Assembly: GCF_000060285.1 (NCBI RefSeq)
Contig: NC_008555.1
Location: 62,001 to 126,000 of the forward strand
Source: Listeria welshimeri serovar 6b str. SLCC5334
GTDB lineage: Bacteria > Bacillota > Bacilli > Lactobacillales > Listeriaceae
Length of the DNA stretch: 64,000 nucleotides
Direction: 5' to 3'
In this document: positions 8,614 to 17,713 of the stretch, one piece after another
How the letters are laid out: every line of letters begins with the position of its first letter
Position numbering within the stretch: the first letter of the stretch is position 1
Made by a program: the position numbers and the translations under genes
The notes under the pieces: model-generated
The model's database searches: none
What the model was told of the DNA's origin: nothing
The model's input: the letters and a program-made list of their open reading frames with translations, nothing else

Positions 8614-8748
8614 AAGGGAAATTAGTTTATGCGAGAAAAACTAAAAACATCAGATAGCTCCCTAAGAACTGTGTCTACTATTAGAAGGAAATGCAGAAAA
8701 GTTTAAGATTCCAAAAAGAATAAAATACAAAAGTAAACAGGAGAAGAG
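8614..8748 (+). pseudogene. Spacer with frameshifted small gene (spacer copy 1)
   Basis: An ATG at 8629 opens a 25-codon frame (MREKLKTSDSS...). Moving one base near 8671 continues it into ELCLLLEGNAEKFKIPKR... up to a TGA at 8750-8752, which overlaps the next start by ATGA. The spacer thus looks like a small gene of about 42 codons broken by one extra A. The same break is found in the second spacer. Confidence 0.45.
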
Positions 8749-9618
8749 ATGAAGAAAAAAGTCATTGGTTTATTGGCAAGTTTATTATTATTAGGAGGAT
8801 GTTTCAATTTAAACGAGAAAACTGAGCAAGAAAAAGCACAAGAAGGAACCACGCCAGTACAGGATTATGTGGGGCAAGGGTTTTCGTTTGTGGACGGTGA
8901 CAAGTCAGAAGAACTAGTAAAGAGAGATGAAGAAAAAATCAAGCAAGAAGCGATTAACTACATGAAAACCACATATAAGACAGATGTGAAAGTGAACAAT
9001 GTAGTGCCAGCTAGAAATGCAGCCGTTGTAATGATAGAGTGCGAAGAGCCTATTCAATTTTACACCTCCGTCATAATGGGAGAATCGATTAATAAAAAGG
9101 GTGAATGGTCTGCGAGGAGTAATGAGGGTGAAGTGGAGCAAGCGATTGTCAGTGGTTTATATGAAAAAGCTTACGAAACAGAATTCCGTAATTTAGATAA
9201 GTTCACTGAGAAATCAGCTAAAGAAAATGACTTATTGGGATTGAGAGACGAAGCAATTGAAAAAACATCATCTTCAGGATATACAAGTAACCACTACTTT
9301 ATTTCAGCATCATCATTAAGTTTTCCAAGTGTTTACCAAGCATATATAGAAAATCAAAGAATTGCCGCAGATGAATTAAAACTATTATTTGCGAAAGATG
9401 ATCCAGAAGGGAATATTTTATCAATCCCAATGGAATTTTACTCTAAAGAAGATAAACTCCCTGATCAAGAGATAGCAGATAACTTAGCAGAGAGACTTAA
9501 ACAAGAAGAAGGACTACCTAAGGGAAACTATATGGTTACAGTATACAAAAATTTTATTGTTAATCGAGTAGGTTTACCTGATGGTGAAAATATAGATGTA
9601 GAAGAAATTATTAAATAA
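8749..9618 (+). CDS. DUF1672-like lipoprotein, array copy 2
   Basis: 289 residues; signal peptide MKKKVIGLLASLLLLGGC with lipidated Cys18. Residues 19-95 are almost the same as copy 1 and the last ~20 residues (NRVGLPDGENIDVEEIIK) are identical. The central region (110-215) differs by many substitutions, including the GYTSNHYFI neighbourhood. Its ribosome binding site (CAGGAGAAG) lies in the spacer repeat. The gene probably shares a transcript with copies 1 and 3, since no terminator separates them. Same tentative DUF1672 assignment. Confidence 0.8.
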   Translation: MKKKVIGLLASLLLLGGCFNLNEKTEQEKAQEGTTPVQDYVGQGFSFVDGDKSEELVKRDEEKIKQEAINYMKTTYKTDVKVNNVVPARNAAVVMIECEEPIQFYTSVIMGESINKKGEWSARSNEGEVEQAIVSGLYEKAYETEFRNLDKFTEKSAKENDLLGLRDEAIEKTSSSGYTSNHYFISASSLSFPSVYQAYIENQRIAADELKLLFAKDDPEGNILSIPMEFYSKEDKLPDQEIADNLAERLKQEEGLPKGNYMVTVYKNFIVNRVGLPDGENIDVEEIIK

Positions 9619-9753
9619 AAGGGAAATTAGTTTATGCGAGAAAAACTAAAAACATAAGATAGCTCCTCAAGAACTGTATCTACTATTAGAAGGAAGTGCA
9701 GAAAAGTTTAAGATACCAAAAAGAATAAAATACAAAAGCAAACAGGAGAAGAG
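9619..9753 (+). pseudogene. Spacer with frameshifted small gene (spacer copy 2)
   Basis: Nearly the same 135 bases as 8614-8748. It opens at ATG 9634 and carries the same one-base frame break before ELYLLLEGSAEKFKIPKR, so the break pre-dates the duplication or was homogenised. No independent function can be shown. Confidence 0.45.
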
Positions 9754-10623
9754 ATGAAGAAAAAAATCATTGGTTTATTGGCGAGTTTATTATTATTAGG
9801 AGGATGTTTCAATTTAAACGAGAAAACCGAACAAGAAAAAGCGCAAGAAGTCACGACGCCTGTGCAGGATTATGTGGGGCAAGGATATTCATTTGTGGAC
9901 GGGAATAAATCGGCAGAACGAGTGAAACAGCATGAGAAAGAGATTAAACAAGTAGCGATAGATTACATGAAAAGAAAATATAAAACAGTCGTAGAAGTTA
10001 CTAATGTAGTGCCTGCGCGCAATGCGGCAGTTGTTATCGTAAAATGCAATGAACCAATTCAATTTACAACATCTGTTACGGTGGGATTTATTTTAAACAA
10101 GGATGAAGTAGGGTTTCCTAAAGAAGAGGAAGGCGAAATTGAGCAAGCTGTATTAGGTGGCTTGTATGCGAAGGCATATGAGGCAGAATTTAAACAATTA
10201 AATGATGTTGCAGGAAAATTAGCCAAAAAATATGATTTGGTAGGAATGACGGATGAAGCGTTAGTAAAATCATCTCCCTATGGAAATCAAGGAAATCACT
10301 ATTTTATTGCACTATCATATCGAGAGTACTCTAGTGTATATAATGCGTATATAGAAAACCCTCAAATTTCAGCAGAGGAATTACGAATTCTATTCACAAA
10401 AGATGATCCTACCAGCGGAAATTTAACCATAGTAATGAAATTCTTCTCAAAAGAAGATAAATTACCTAAACAAGAAGTGGTAGATAATTTAGCAAAAGAT
10501 TTCCAGCAAGAATTAGGATTACCAAAAGGAAACTATCCATTTGTAATATATAAGAACCTTATAATAAACAGGGTAGGGCTTCCAGATGGAGAGAATATAG
10601 AGGCAGAAATATCAGTTAAATGA
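9754..10623 (+). CDS. DUF1672-like lipoprotein, array copy 3
   Basis: 289 residues with a signal peptide nearly identical to copy 2 (lipidated Cys18), but the mature protein is the most divergent copy: AERVKQHEKEIKQ replaces EELVKRDEEKIKQ and the C terminus ends ENIEAEISVK. Conserved anchor lines (VQDYVGQGYSFVDG, VVPARNAAVV, NRVGLPDGENI) remain. It ends the array; the following spacer is replaced by a different remnant at 10641. Probably an exported lipoprotein like its neighbours, function unknown. Confidence 0.8.
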   Translation: MKKKIIGLLASLLLLGGCFNLNEKTEQEKAQEVTTPVQDYVGQGYSFVDGNKSAERVKQHEKEIKQVAIDYMKRKYKTVVEVTNVVPARNAAVVIVKCNEPIQFTTSVTVGFILNKDEVGFPKEEEGEIEQAVLGGLYAKAYEAEFKQLNDVAGKLAKKYDLVGMTDEALVKSSPYGNQGNHYFIALSYREYSSVYNAYIENPQISAEELRILFTKDDPTSGNLTIVMKFFSKEDKLPKQEVVDNLAKDFQQELGLPKGNYPFVIYKNLIINRVGLPDGENIEAEISVK

Positions 10624-10640
10624 GAAGGAGTTAATCAAAG

Positions 10641-10863
10641 ATGACAACAAATTTAAAAACACCTGATACTGATTTAATTGAGAAATGGGTATATAAACAC
10701 CTGAAAAAATTGAAAACTATATGTTAATGAAACGGTGTATAAAGTTAAAGAAGGCGAATACAACAAATCAGGAAGCACACGCTATAACAGCAAACATAAA
10801 AACAAATCAAAACCCCATCTAAACCACCCCGAAAAAACTTTAAAAACCCCTCATTTATCATAA
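10641..10863 (+). pseudogene. Broken small gene after the lipoprotein array
   Basis: A GAAGGAG-led ATG at 10641 opens 28 codons (NLKTPDTDLIEKW...) and hits a stop at 10725. An overlapping frame then runs to TAA 10861 as a very basic tail (VYKVKEGEYNKSGSTRYN..., rich in Lys, His and Pro). The LKTPDT line resembles the LKTSDSS start in the array spacers, so this is probably a more complete relative of that same broken small gene. Confidence 0.4.
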
Positions 10864-11154
10864 ACATTGTGAAAAACCTCTCGTTTAGAGAAATTCCGCA
10901 TTCCATAAAACAATTTATAACAGTGTTTTGGGGGCAGATTATTCGCTGATCTGTCACATTTTATATTGTGAAACTATGATATAATCTTAAGACGTTACCT
11001 TATTCACAATGAATAAAAAATGAAGATGGCATTACTATCTGTTCAAATTCGCAATTTGTACGGGTAAATCATTGAGTCGGAGGGAACGGGACAACAAGAA
11101 TATTTGAAAGCAACTCAAATACTAGAATATGATTATGATGGAGGAAATGACAAC
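10864..11154. other. Intergenic region upstream of a lipoprotein gene
   Basis: About 290 bases without a gene. A TATAAT-like -10 at 10980-10985 is the best promoter candidate, but its -35 is weak. The ribosome binding site GGAGG of the next gene lies near 11140. Nothing else is supported. Confidence 0.3.
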
Positions 11155-12003
11155 ATGAAAAAGATAAAAATGGGATTACTAAGCGTCTTTGCACTATTAG
11201 TTCTTAGTGGGTGTTCCCAAGAGGCAAGCACTACTTTTTATTTGAATGATGAAGTTTTGACGGGGGATTTAAATAAGGAGAAGGTTATTGCGGCAGCTAC
11301 GAAATTCGAGATGACTTGTACAGTAATGACCAACCAAATGAATTTGCAAGATGAGGAAACGGTTAGAGTGATATCTACAAAAGAAACAAAGAGCATTTTA
11401 GATAGATGGAAAGAAAAAGCGGCTACGGTTAATACACTGGAAACTCCAGAAAATAAAAATTTTGTGATGTTATATGATTATTACCTTAAAAATAGCGAGA
11501 AAGTTTCTACTAAAGATTGGGATTATATTTTTGCAGAAGAAACGCCAGAAAATAATACAGACTTATTGGTGGAAAATGGCGAGTTATTTAAAGATAAGAA
11601 TGGAAAATTAGATCTGATGATGGTGCATATCAATGGATTACTGGCAAAACCGACTGAATTAACGCAAGAAATAAATAGAATTGAATCGTATATCAAGAAA
11701 GAAACAATAGAAAATAAAACGCAAAAGGCCCGTCTCTCTACCTATTGTAACTTACTTTTACAAGTACAAAGTGAGAAGGAATTAGCTCGAGGTTTTAATA
11801 AATGGGGAAATTTTGCAGTAAATTCAATAGAATATGCGAATGATGCCACAGCAGAATTAAAGGTTTCTTGTCGATATATGACAGAGGACGAATTTGAGAA
11901 ATATTATAATACTTATGTTAATCCAAATACAGGAAATAAAACAAGATTAGCCGAAGAGTATTTGGATAATAAATTTACTGTAAGTGATGAAAAAGTATCG
12001 TAA
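11155..12003 (+). CDS. Lipoprotein of unknown function
   Basis: 282 residues from the ATG at 11155, chosen because GGAGG lies about 10 bases upstream and the protein then begins with a normal lipoprotein signal (KKIKMGLLS..., lipobox VLSGC). The mature part is mostly helical and charged, with Tyr/Asp/Asn-rich segments (about 95-150) and an ending typical of soluble extracytoplasmic domains. No family recognised and no close paralogue in the window. It ends shortly before a terminator shared with the convergent pentapeptide gene. Confidence 0.7.
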   Translation: MKKIKMGLLSVFALLVLSGCSQEASTTFYLNDEVLTGDLNKEKVIAAATKFEMTCTVMTNQMNLQDEETVRVISTKETKSILDRWKEKAATVNTLETPENKNFVMLYDYYLKNSEKVSTKDWDYIFAEETPENNTDLLVENGELFKDKNGKLDLMMVHINGLLAKPTELTQEINRIESYIKKETIENKTQKARLSTYCNLLLQVQSEKELARGFNKWGNFAVNSIEYANDATAELKVSCRYMTEDEFEKYYNTYVNPNTGNKTRLAEEYLDNKFTVSDEKVS

Positions 12004-12008
12004 TAATA

Positions 12009-12046
12009 GAAAAGATGGCTCCGAAGTAACTTGGAACCATCTTTTT
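12009..12046 (+). terminator. Terminator between convergent genes
   Basis: AAAAGATGG.. pairs with ..CCATCTTTT across a ~12-base loop, with T runs on both strands, so it can serve both the lipoprotein (+) and the pentapeptide gene (-). Confidence 0.65.
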
Positions 12047-12050
12047 TCAA

Positions 12051-12689
12051 TTATTTCACTCGTATTCCAAATAATGGCATTAAAGCAGGAGCATGAGAAA
12101 AATCAATGCTCACACCTTTCAAATCTTGAGGCATCGCAGTGATTGACTCAAAAGTACAAGAACTAAGATCTATTCCATTTAAAGCACAATTCAAAAACTG
12201 CGCCTTGTTCAGGTCAAGTCGTTCTAAATACGTGTCAACCAGCTGGGCGCCACTAAAATCACTATTCGTATACGCGCCCATTTCAAACGCCACCCACTTT
12301 AAATTAGCATAGCGAAAGGCGACATAATCAGCATAACAATCAACAAAAACACAATTTCTCAGTGTAGCATCGCTGAAATTAACACCAATTAATTTGCAAT
12401 TTTCAAAGCGTACACGATGAATAATTGCGCCCATCAAGTCTAAATTCGACAAATCACAATTTTTAAACACAATATCGGTTAAATTCGCACTCACAAGAGA
12501 AACAGAATCAAAAATACATCCATCAAAAAGAATCGTTTCTAAATGAAAATGTTCAAAAATTTCTCCAGTCATTGTTGTTTTTCTAAAGATTTTCTCACTC
12601 ACTTCACCAACATCTTCAATAAAATATGTATCATTCGGATAAACCGTCAAATCCCCATCAGGAATCCGCGGAGCAGTAATTTTTTTCAT
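12051..12689 (-). CDS. Pentapeptide-repeat protein
   Basis: 212 residues if started at the ATG at 12689, which follows GAGGTCGG; a longer frame reaching 12764 has no good start signal. From about residue 40 the sequence shows five-residue periodicity A(D/N)Lxx with F/L at the centre: FDGCIFDSVSLVSANLTDIVFKNCDLSN, then continuing to ~195. It should form a right-handed quadrilateral beta-helix. Some family members mimic DNA and protect gyrase, but most, like this one, have no known role. It is single-copy, convergent with the lipoprotein gene and divergent from the dehydrogenase. Confidence 0.8.
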   Translation of the reverse strand: MKKITAPRIPDGDLTVYPNDTYFIEDVGEVSEKIFRKTTMTGEIFEHFHLETILFDGCIFDSVSLVSANLTDIVFKNCDLSNLDLMGAIIHRVRFENCKLIGVNFSDATLRNCVFVDCYADYVAFRYANLKWVAFEMGAYTNSDFSGAQLVDTYLERLDLNKAQFLNCALNGIDLSSCTFESITAMPQDLKGVSIDFSHAPALMPLFGIRVK

Positions 12690-12819
12690 TTTTCCGACCT
12701 CGCTTCCGTTTTCATTATAACGTATTTTGACTGGAAAAGAAGCGGAAAATCGTTTACCTTTCATAAAAAACGGATTACAATAAATGTAAGATGAAAATGG
12801 TATTTGAGGAGTGAACGAG

Positions 12820-13776
12820 ATGAAAGCGAGCGTATTTGTAGCAGGGAAATTACTACCGGAAACGATGAAAGCTCTTGATAAATGGGACGTTAAGGCTTAT
12901 ACCAGTCAAGAAAACATTACAGAAGAGGAGTTAATAAAAAGTGTAACGGAAGTGGATGCAATTATTTGTCCGCTCTCTTCACCAATTACTGCAAAAGTAT
13001 TGGAATCAGCAAAAAATCTTAAAATTGTAGCAAATATCGGCGCCGGTTTTGATAATATTGATGTAAAAAAAGCGCAGAAACTCGGGATTGCAGTAACAAA
13101 TACGCCAGATGTATCAACTGAAGCGACGGCAGAACTGACGCTTGGACTAATTTTGGCGGTGGCTCGGAGAATTTCAGAAGGTGACCGTTTGTGTCGTGAA
13201 ACACCAGAGCAATTTAAAGGCTGGGCGCCAACGTTCTTTTTAGGTACAGAACTAAGGGGTAAAACATTGGGAATTATTGGTTTAGGAAGAATTGGTCAAT
13301 CCGTGGCAAAACGTGCAGCCGCATTTGGAATGAAAATCATATATTCCGGACACCATCCGAAAGAAGCGGCGAAAGAATGGAATGCCGAGTTCGTGAGTCA
13401 AGAAGAATTATTGAAACGTAGCGATGTTGTGACTATTCACGCCGCATACAATCCGAGCTTGAAGCATCTGTTGAACGAAACAACACTAAAAACGATGAAG
13501 TCGAGTGCATTTTTGATTAATGCTGCTAGAGGACCTGTTGTAGAAGAAGTTGCACTTATTAATGCGCTGAAAACAGGTATTATCGCGGGTGCTGCGCTTG
13601 ATGTATTTGAGTTTGAACCTAAAATTGGTCCCGAGTTAGGCAAATTAGATAATGTTGTTTTAACACCGCATATTGGTAACGCAACCGTCGAAACCCGCGC
13701 AGAAATGGGGCGCATGGCTATTTCAAATGTGGAAGCAGTTTTAGCAGGAAACAGCCCAATCCATTCTGTTTATTAA
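12820..13776 (+). CDS. D-2-hydroxyacid dehydrogenase (phosphoglycerate/glyoxylate-hydroxypyruvate reductase type)
   Basis: 318 residues from the ATG at 12820 behind GAGGAG. The NAD(P)-binding Rossmann motif GIIGLGRIGQ (~149-158) is followed by the family signature with catalytic Arg in INAARGP (~235), a Glu around 264 and His in TPHIGNA (~285). Lacking an ACT domain, it is more like glyoxylate/hydroxypyruvate reductases or other 2-ketoacid reductases than SerA. It acts in the cytoplasm, reducing a 2-keto acid with NAD(P)H. Exact substrate not deducible. It is single-gene, with its own terminator at 13789. Confidence 0.85.
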   Translation: MKASVFVAGKLLPETMKALDKWDVKAYTSQENITEEELIKSVTEVDAIICPLSSPITAKVLESAKNLKIVANIGAGFDNIDVKKAQKLGIAVTNTPDVSTEATAELTLGLILAVARRISEGDRLCRETPEQFKGWAPTFFLGTELRGKTLGIIGLGRIGQSVAKRAAAFGMKIIYSGHHPKEAAKEWNAEFVSQEELLKRSDVVTIHAAYNPSLKHLLNETTLKTMKSSAFLINAARGPVVEEVALINALKTGIIAGAALDVFEFEPKIGPELGKLDNVVLTPHIGNATVETRAEMGRMAISNVEAVLAGNSPIHSVY

Positions 13777-13788
13777 GACTAATAAATA

Positions 13789-13820
13789 TAGCCATAGCAA
13801 GAAGCTATGGCTGTTTTTTT
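13789..13820 (+). terminator. Rho-independent terminator
   Basis: Stem AGCCATAGC / GCTATGGCT with a short loop and a T8 tail. Confidence 0.8.
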
Positions 13821-13862
13821 CTACCAAATAATGGTATAATATTTCTGGTAGAATAGAGCAAC

Positions 13863-13935
<73 letters not shown>

Positions 13936-13942
13936 TATTTGA

Positions 13943-13977
13943 AAACCGCCTAAACAAAGCGTTTAAGCGGTTTTTTG
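13943..13977 (+). terminator. Terminator of the tRNA gene
   Basis: AAACCGCxTAAAC / GTTTAAGCGGTTT with a T-rich tail 8 bases after the tRNA. Confidence 0.7.
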
Positions 13978-14469
13978 TTTGTGGAATTTTAGTAGGTGTT
14001 CATCGGTTTTTATATTTTGGGGCAGATAGAAATAGAAGTTATTTTAACGATTTAAAAGATTGTTATGCTTTTGTCATACCTTTATTGGTATTAAAGAGGC
14101 TATTTGCATTAATACTTTAAACGAAGTTAGGTATCTATCAAGCGAATAAGAGTTAACACTATTTAGAAATACGGAACTAAATGGCTCTGCTACTAAAATA
14201 TAAAGATAAATAGCAATAATTTAGAGCTAGTCGATTACATAAATTTCAACAAAACAGATTATAGTTTTGCGTTCGCAAAAACTAGCAACAAGTCATTGCA
14301 TCAAAATACAGCGGAACAGCTTCACGGGATATAGTTCTGTTGACTAAAATAAGTTTAAAGCAGAGAAACCGCATAGCCGTGATAGTAATAGCACATACTA
14401 TACGGATTTATCCTAAGAAAATCCCCCCTATTATAGTTTAATCTATGGCTATTAGTAGACTTCGTATAG
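13978..14469. other. Gene-free AT-rich left part of the island
   Basis: No frame in these ~490 bases has a ribosome binding site. A 35-codon start-less frame near 14230-14338 reads like protein (DYINFNKTDYSFAFAK...), probably a fragment of a lost gene. An integrase would be expected next to the tRNA and is absent. Confidence 0.35.
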
Positions 14470-14766
14470 AAAAACAAAGAGGAACTAGTTGAATTAATTA
14501 CATTAGAAGAATATCCAAGGGGTGAAAAAATTGTATTTGTTGAAGCGATTGAAAACAAAATAACTGATAACTCTGCCAAATTATTAGCTCAGTATTTTCA
14601 AAATAAGCAGGATATAGAACCAGAATATTTTTTAACTATATGTAAACTTCTATCTAAATACTAAAATCAAGAAGTTTATGATTTATTTCTAAAGGATATT
14701 AGCGATGATACAATTAATGATTTTGTGCAAAACATAATTGTTGCGTATTTCAATAAGTATAATTAA
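14470..14766 (+). pseudogene. Broken gene in the island
   Basis: One frame runs from 14470 to TAA 14764-14766 and is interrupted once, by TAA at 14662-14664 after LLSKY. Both halves have normal protein composition (ELVELITLEEYPRGEKIVFVE..., NQEVYDLFLKDI...). There is no start codon with a ribosome binding site, so the 5' end is also lost. Family unrecognised; helical and acidic. Confidence 0.5.
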
Positions 14767-14860
14767 AATTGTACTTTCGTAAAAGAAATGAGGATATACT
14801 AAAAATGATAAACAATAGAAGATAAAAAAAACTTAAATATAGATACACAAGGAGAATGAT

Positions 14861-15388
14861 ATGGGCGATTCAATTGAAAATATATTGATATTGAGTGCAA
14901 CAATATTAGGTATTAGCTATACAATTATTCAAGTTTATACCTTAGTAATAAGCGTCACTCCAAAAATGGAAGTGTTTATTACCGCGGAAAATAAAAGTAA
15001 ACTTAGATTGAGTAAATTAATAATTTATTTATTATCATTTTTAGGAATATTATTTTATGCTAGTGAATATAATAGTGTTAGCAGTAATGTAGAAAAAAAT
15101 GTGTATTTTATTTTTTTACTCTATTTTATAGTTTTTATAATTATTTATTCGGTTGCTCTTTTAATTAAATTTAAATACAATGCATATTATATTTTAAATG
15201 GCAGGTTATTTAAATTAAATTTAATTGAAGATGATTTAGTTTTTCTTGTTTCAATGGATTCAAATCAGGAATTGAATATACAAAAAAAAGAAATTTTATT
15301 CACAAATAAACATGTTATTCTTAACAAACAAGAATTTAAAAAATATAAGATAAAGCATATGTATTTGTTTGAAGATAAGGAACTCTAG
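14861..15388 (+). CDS. Island membrane protein of unknown function
   Basis: 175 residues; ATG preceded by AAGGAGAA. Three hydrophobic helices (about 8-30, 50-68, 78-103) are followed by a ~70-residue soluble C-terminal part (from about 104) rich in charged and beta-type segments (LFKLNLIEDDLVFLVSMD). The topology of membrane anchor plus small cytoplasmic domain occurs in some anti-phage systems, but no catalytic motif is visible and I do not assign one. Base composition is AT-rich like the rest of the island. Confidence 0.6.
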   Translation: MGDSIENILILSATILGISYTIIQVYTLVISVTPKMEVFITAENKSKLRLSKLIIYLLSFLGILFYASEYNSVSSNVEKNVYFIFLLYFIVFIIIYSVALLIKFKYNAYYILNGRLFKLNLIEDDLVFLVSMDSNQELNIQKKEILFTNKHVILNKQEFKKYKIKHMYLFEDKEL

Positions 15389-15603
15389 ATTTTACTTTTT
15401 ATTGCCATTAGTAACAGTCCAAATTTCACATCAGAATTATCATGCTAGCAAGATCTATACAATCCTTAATAGTCAAAATATGATTATTTAAAATTGCTAC
15501 ATTGGATAGTAGTCATATCTTTTTAAAGAGTCTAGATATATAATAATGTCATATGAGTAGGGTAGTAGTAAATAAAGGTTAACTTTCATAAAAATGAATT
15601 GGA
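15389..15603. other. Intergenic spacer in the island
   Basis: 215 AT-rich bases. Nothing clear beyond weak promoter-like TATA stretches near 15535-15550. Confidence 0.25.
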
Positions 15604-16125
15604 GTGTGGGAATTCTTGCAAACTGTTTTTATTAGTATTGTTACAAGTGCAATAGTGAGTTTTATAGGTGCATGGATTGCTTTTTTTGTTGAAAGAAAAA
15701 AACAATTTTTCGCATTGCAAATAAAGGCTCGTGGAGAAATGACTGAGGATTGGAAGATGGCTCATCTAGAGTTATATAAAAATGTTTTAGAATTTAAAAA
15801 TTATATCGGTCTATTTACTGAAGAGGGTAATGAGTTTAAGAAATCTGAAGATATACAAAACTTCGCTCCTTTGGAAAAATTGAATTCTTTGTACAACTTG
15901 ATTAATGACAATTCCATTTTCTTTTCGACAGATTTGATTGCAAGTATAGAAACTTTTTTTAATAATAATAATCTTGCTAGTATTGCTTCGGCATACACTG
16001 GTAAGAATATGAACGATATACCATTTCCTATTAAATTATTGGATGATTCAATATTTGAATGCAATAAATTGATGAGTAAGATTAAAGCTGAGACAGGTAT
16101 CTCTCTAATTAGCTTTAAGAAGTAA
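15604..16125 (+). CDS. Island single-pass membrane protein of unknown function
   Basis: 173 residues from a GTG at 15604. The GGAG just upstream overlaps the start, so the real start could differ slightly. One N-terminal membrane helix (about 5-28) is followed by a basic stop-transfer (ERKKQ) and a ~140-residue helical cytoplasmic domain with conserved-looking acidic and aromatic residues (WKMAHLELYKNVLEFKNYIGLF). The size and layout (TM anchor plus helical cytosolic domain) are seen in small effector or sensor proteins of mobile islands. No family recognised. Confidence 0.55.
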   Translation: MWEFLQTVFISIVTSAIVSFIGAWIAFFVERKKQFFALQIKARGEMTEDWKMAHLELYKNVLEFKNYIGLFTEEGNEFKKSEDIQNFAPLEKLNSLYNLINDNSIFFSTDLIASIETFFNNNNLASIASAYTGKNMNDIPFPIKLLDDSIFECNKLMSKIKAETGISLISFKK

Positions 16126-16372
16126 AGTTTTTAATATTTTAGAAAAAGAGTATTTGGTGAAATTATTGTGAGTTAATTGGGCAATTACTTTAAACAACGA
16201 TATGAATATTGAATCTTAAAAAAGCTCCTCAAAAGCCTTAGCTGCATCCATAGGTGTATCTTTCAAAACATGTGTATAAATGTTTTTAGTTTAGAAATGA
16301 AGATACAAGAATAATGACTTATATTGATTCTGAACCAATCTCCTACATTTAAGTTATTATAAGAAACGATAA

Positions 16373-17065
16373 TCATAGACTTTTTCTTTTTTTAGTATTT
16401 GTTGAGATACTTGTATAAACGTAATCATTTTTGTTTAGTTCTTTATAAATTGACTCATAAAGTAATTCATTTAAAAAAGGAAGCAAACTTTTGTTTGTTG
16501 ACCTTAGTAGGTATGGAAATATTGCTAAAGGGAAAGTTATAATGAAAATAACAACAGTAGGGATAAGCATAGATAAAATTATTTTTGATAGATTTATTCT
16601 TTCTTCGATTTGACTAATTAAAAAATAATTCCAAAGTGGATTGAACAAAAAGAATAAGAAGGATATTAATAAAGCAGGGCTATATTTTATTGTTGTTTTA
16701 CTATCTAGTGATGAAATGATTTGATTCAATAGAGTACTATGAAAAAGCTCTCTTTGAACAAGATCATTTCTTAACTCATAAATTATATAATCTCTCTTTT
16801 TTTCGAACCCTAATGAGTGTATGGTTTTTAATTGTAATTTATAGGCTAATAGGAATATAAACAAAAAAATTAATATAAATATAGAAAAAGAAACAAAGTA
16901 ATTATCAGATCTAGGTTCTATAAATATAGCGAAGGCAAACACTAAAAAAATATAAAGAATTAAAATAGAAATAATTTTAAATTTATATTTTCTTAACATT
17001 TCCTGCCCTAAATTATTCAATATTTTAATGTAAATGTCTTTAATTTCTTTTTCTATTGTTAACAC
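16373..17065 (-). CDS. Island polytopic membrane protein of unknown function
   Basis: 230 residues on the minus strand; the weak AGAGGTG upstream supports the start at 17065. Two hydrophobic helices lie at about 30-50 and 58-77. A charged cytoplasmic loop of ~50 residues (LGFEKKRDYIIYELRNDLVQRE) separates them from two more helices (about 128-150 and 160-190), and the tail is Lys/Arg/Thr-rich. It faces the other two island genes. No known domain. Confidence 0.55.
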   Translation of the reverse strand: MLTIEKEIKDIYIKILNNLGQEMLRKYKFKIISILILYIFLVFAFAIFIEPRSDNYFVSFSIFILIFLFIFLLAYKLQLKTIHSLGFEKKRDYIIYELRNDLVQRELFHSTLLNQIISSLDSKTTIKYSPALLISFLFFLFNPLWNYFLISQIEERINLSKIILSMLIPTVVIFIITFPLAIFPYLLRSTNKSLLPFLNELLYESIYKELNKNDYVYTSISTNTKKRKSL

Positions 17066-17535
17066 CTCTAGGTATTCTGAATGTTGTTAAGAATAATTTT
17101 ATCATTTATTTAAGTATTGTGCATCTATATACAATCTGTTGGACAGATGTTTTTTCTTCAGTATAGTTAAGAATAAAAGGGTAATAAGCTTGATTAGGTT
17201 CACATGATGAAATACACACATAAAAATATATGGACTACCACAATCATTTTAATAGTGCAGATAAAGCGGTTTTATATCTTTTTTCAAGTACACATTTAAG
17301 AAGTGCCATGTTAATTTTAAAAATATTATAGATATTGGTTTTATTTCTGGATTCATTGTATATATTCCGAATAGTCCGTTTGAGAATTCAATCATAATAG
17401 CTACACAAAAGTTAATTAATGCTATGAAAAAAGAAATTGGAATTGCTTGAAATACATTAGTTTTTTCATGATACAAAAAAAGTCTTATTTATAAGTAATA
17501 GATTTATTGAACATAAAAATAGAGTTTTTGTTGTG
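17066..17535. other. Gene-free right part of the island
   Basis: A minus-strand frame at 17249-17476 encodes 75 mostly hydrophobic residues but has no ribosome binding site, and I treat it as a gene remnant at best. No integrase or excisionase remains. Confidence 0.3.
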
Positions 17536-17600
17536 AATGAGTCGATAGAGGCTCTCTAATAATAATCAATGGGTCGTGGTTTCTAAATCCTCACAACCCA
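17536..17600 (+). pseudogene. Degenerate tRNA-Lys 3' copy (right attachment site)
   Basis: The last 30 bases match the tRNA-Lys 3' end with three changes (T-loop GGTTTCTAAATCC). Weaker similarity extends left through the anticodon region (GATAGAGGCTCTC...AATCAAT). It cannot fold as a working tRNA and is the duplicated attachment site, now eroding. Confidence 0.7.
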
Positions 17601-17675
17601 TTGAAAAACGTCAATCACATACGTTTCTTATCTTCCTACGCGAATTAACAAACAATTCCCTAAAATATATCTAAA

Positions 17676-17709
17676 CAAAAACGCTTAATTTCGATTTAAG
17701 CGTTTTTTC
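17676..17709 (+). terminator. Hairpin with T tail beyond the right attachment site
   Basis: AAAACGCTTAA / TTAAGCGTTTT followed by T's. It resembles the terminator after the intact tRNA, as expected if it is the original downstream flank. Confidence 0.55.
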
Positions 17710-17713
17710 TATC

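Larger units (their letters stand above)
7744..10623 (+). repeat. Tandem array of three gene units (1,005-bp period)
   Basis: The starts at 7744, 8749 and 9754 are exactly 1,005 bases apart. Each unit is an 870-base gene plus a 135-base spacer (8614-8748, 9619-9753), the third unit lacking the spacer. The two spacers differ at only a handful of positions. Equal spacing and near-identical spacers show recent unequal duplication. Confidence 0.85.

Noticed and set aside
7744-10623. CRISPR-like or phase-variable simple repeat
   Set aside because: The periodicity comes from gene duplication; no short direct repeats with unique spacers were found here or elsewhere in the window.
17249-17476. Hydrophobic 75-codon minus-strand frame in the island
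   Set aside because: No ribosome binding site; AT-rich sequence easily gives hydrophobic frames. At most a remnant.
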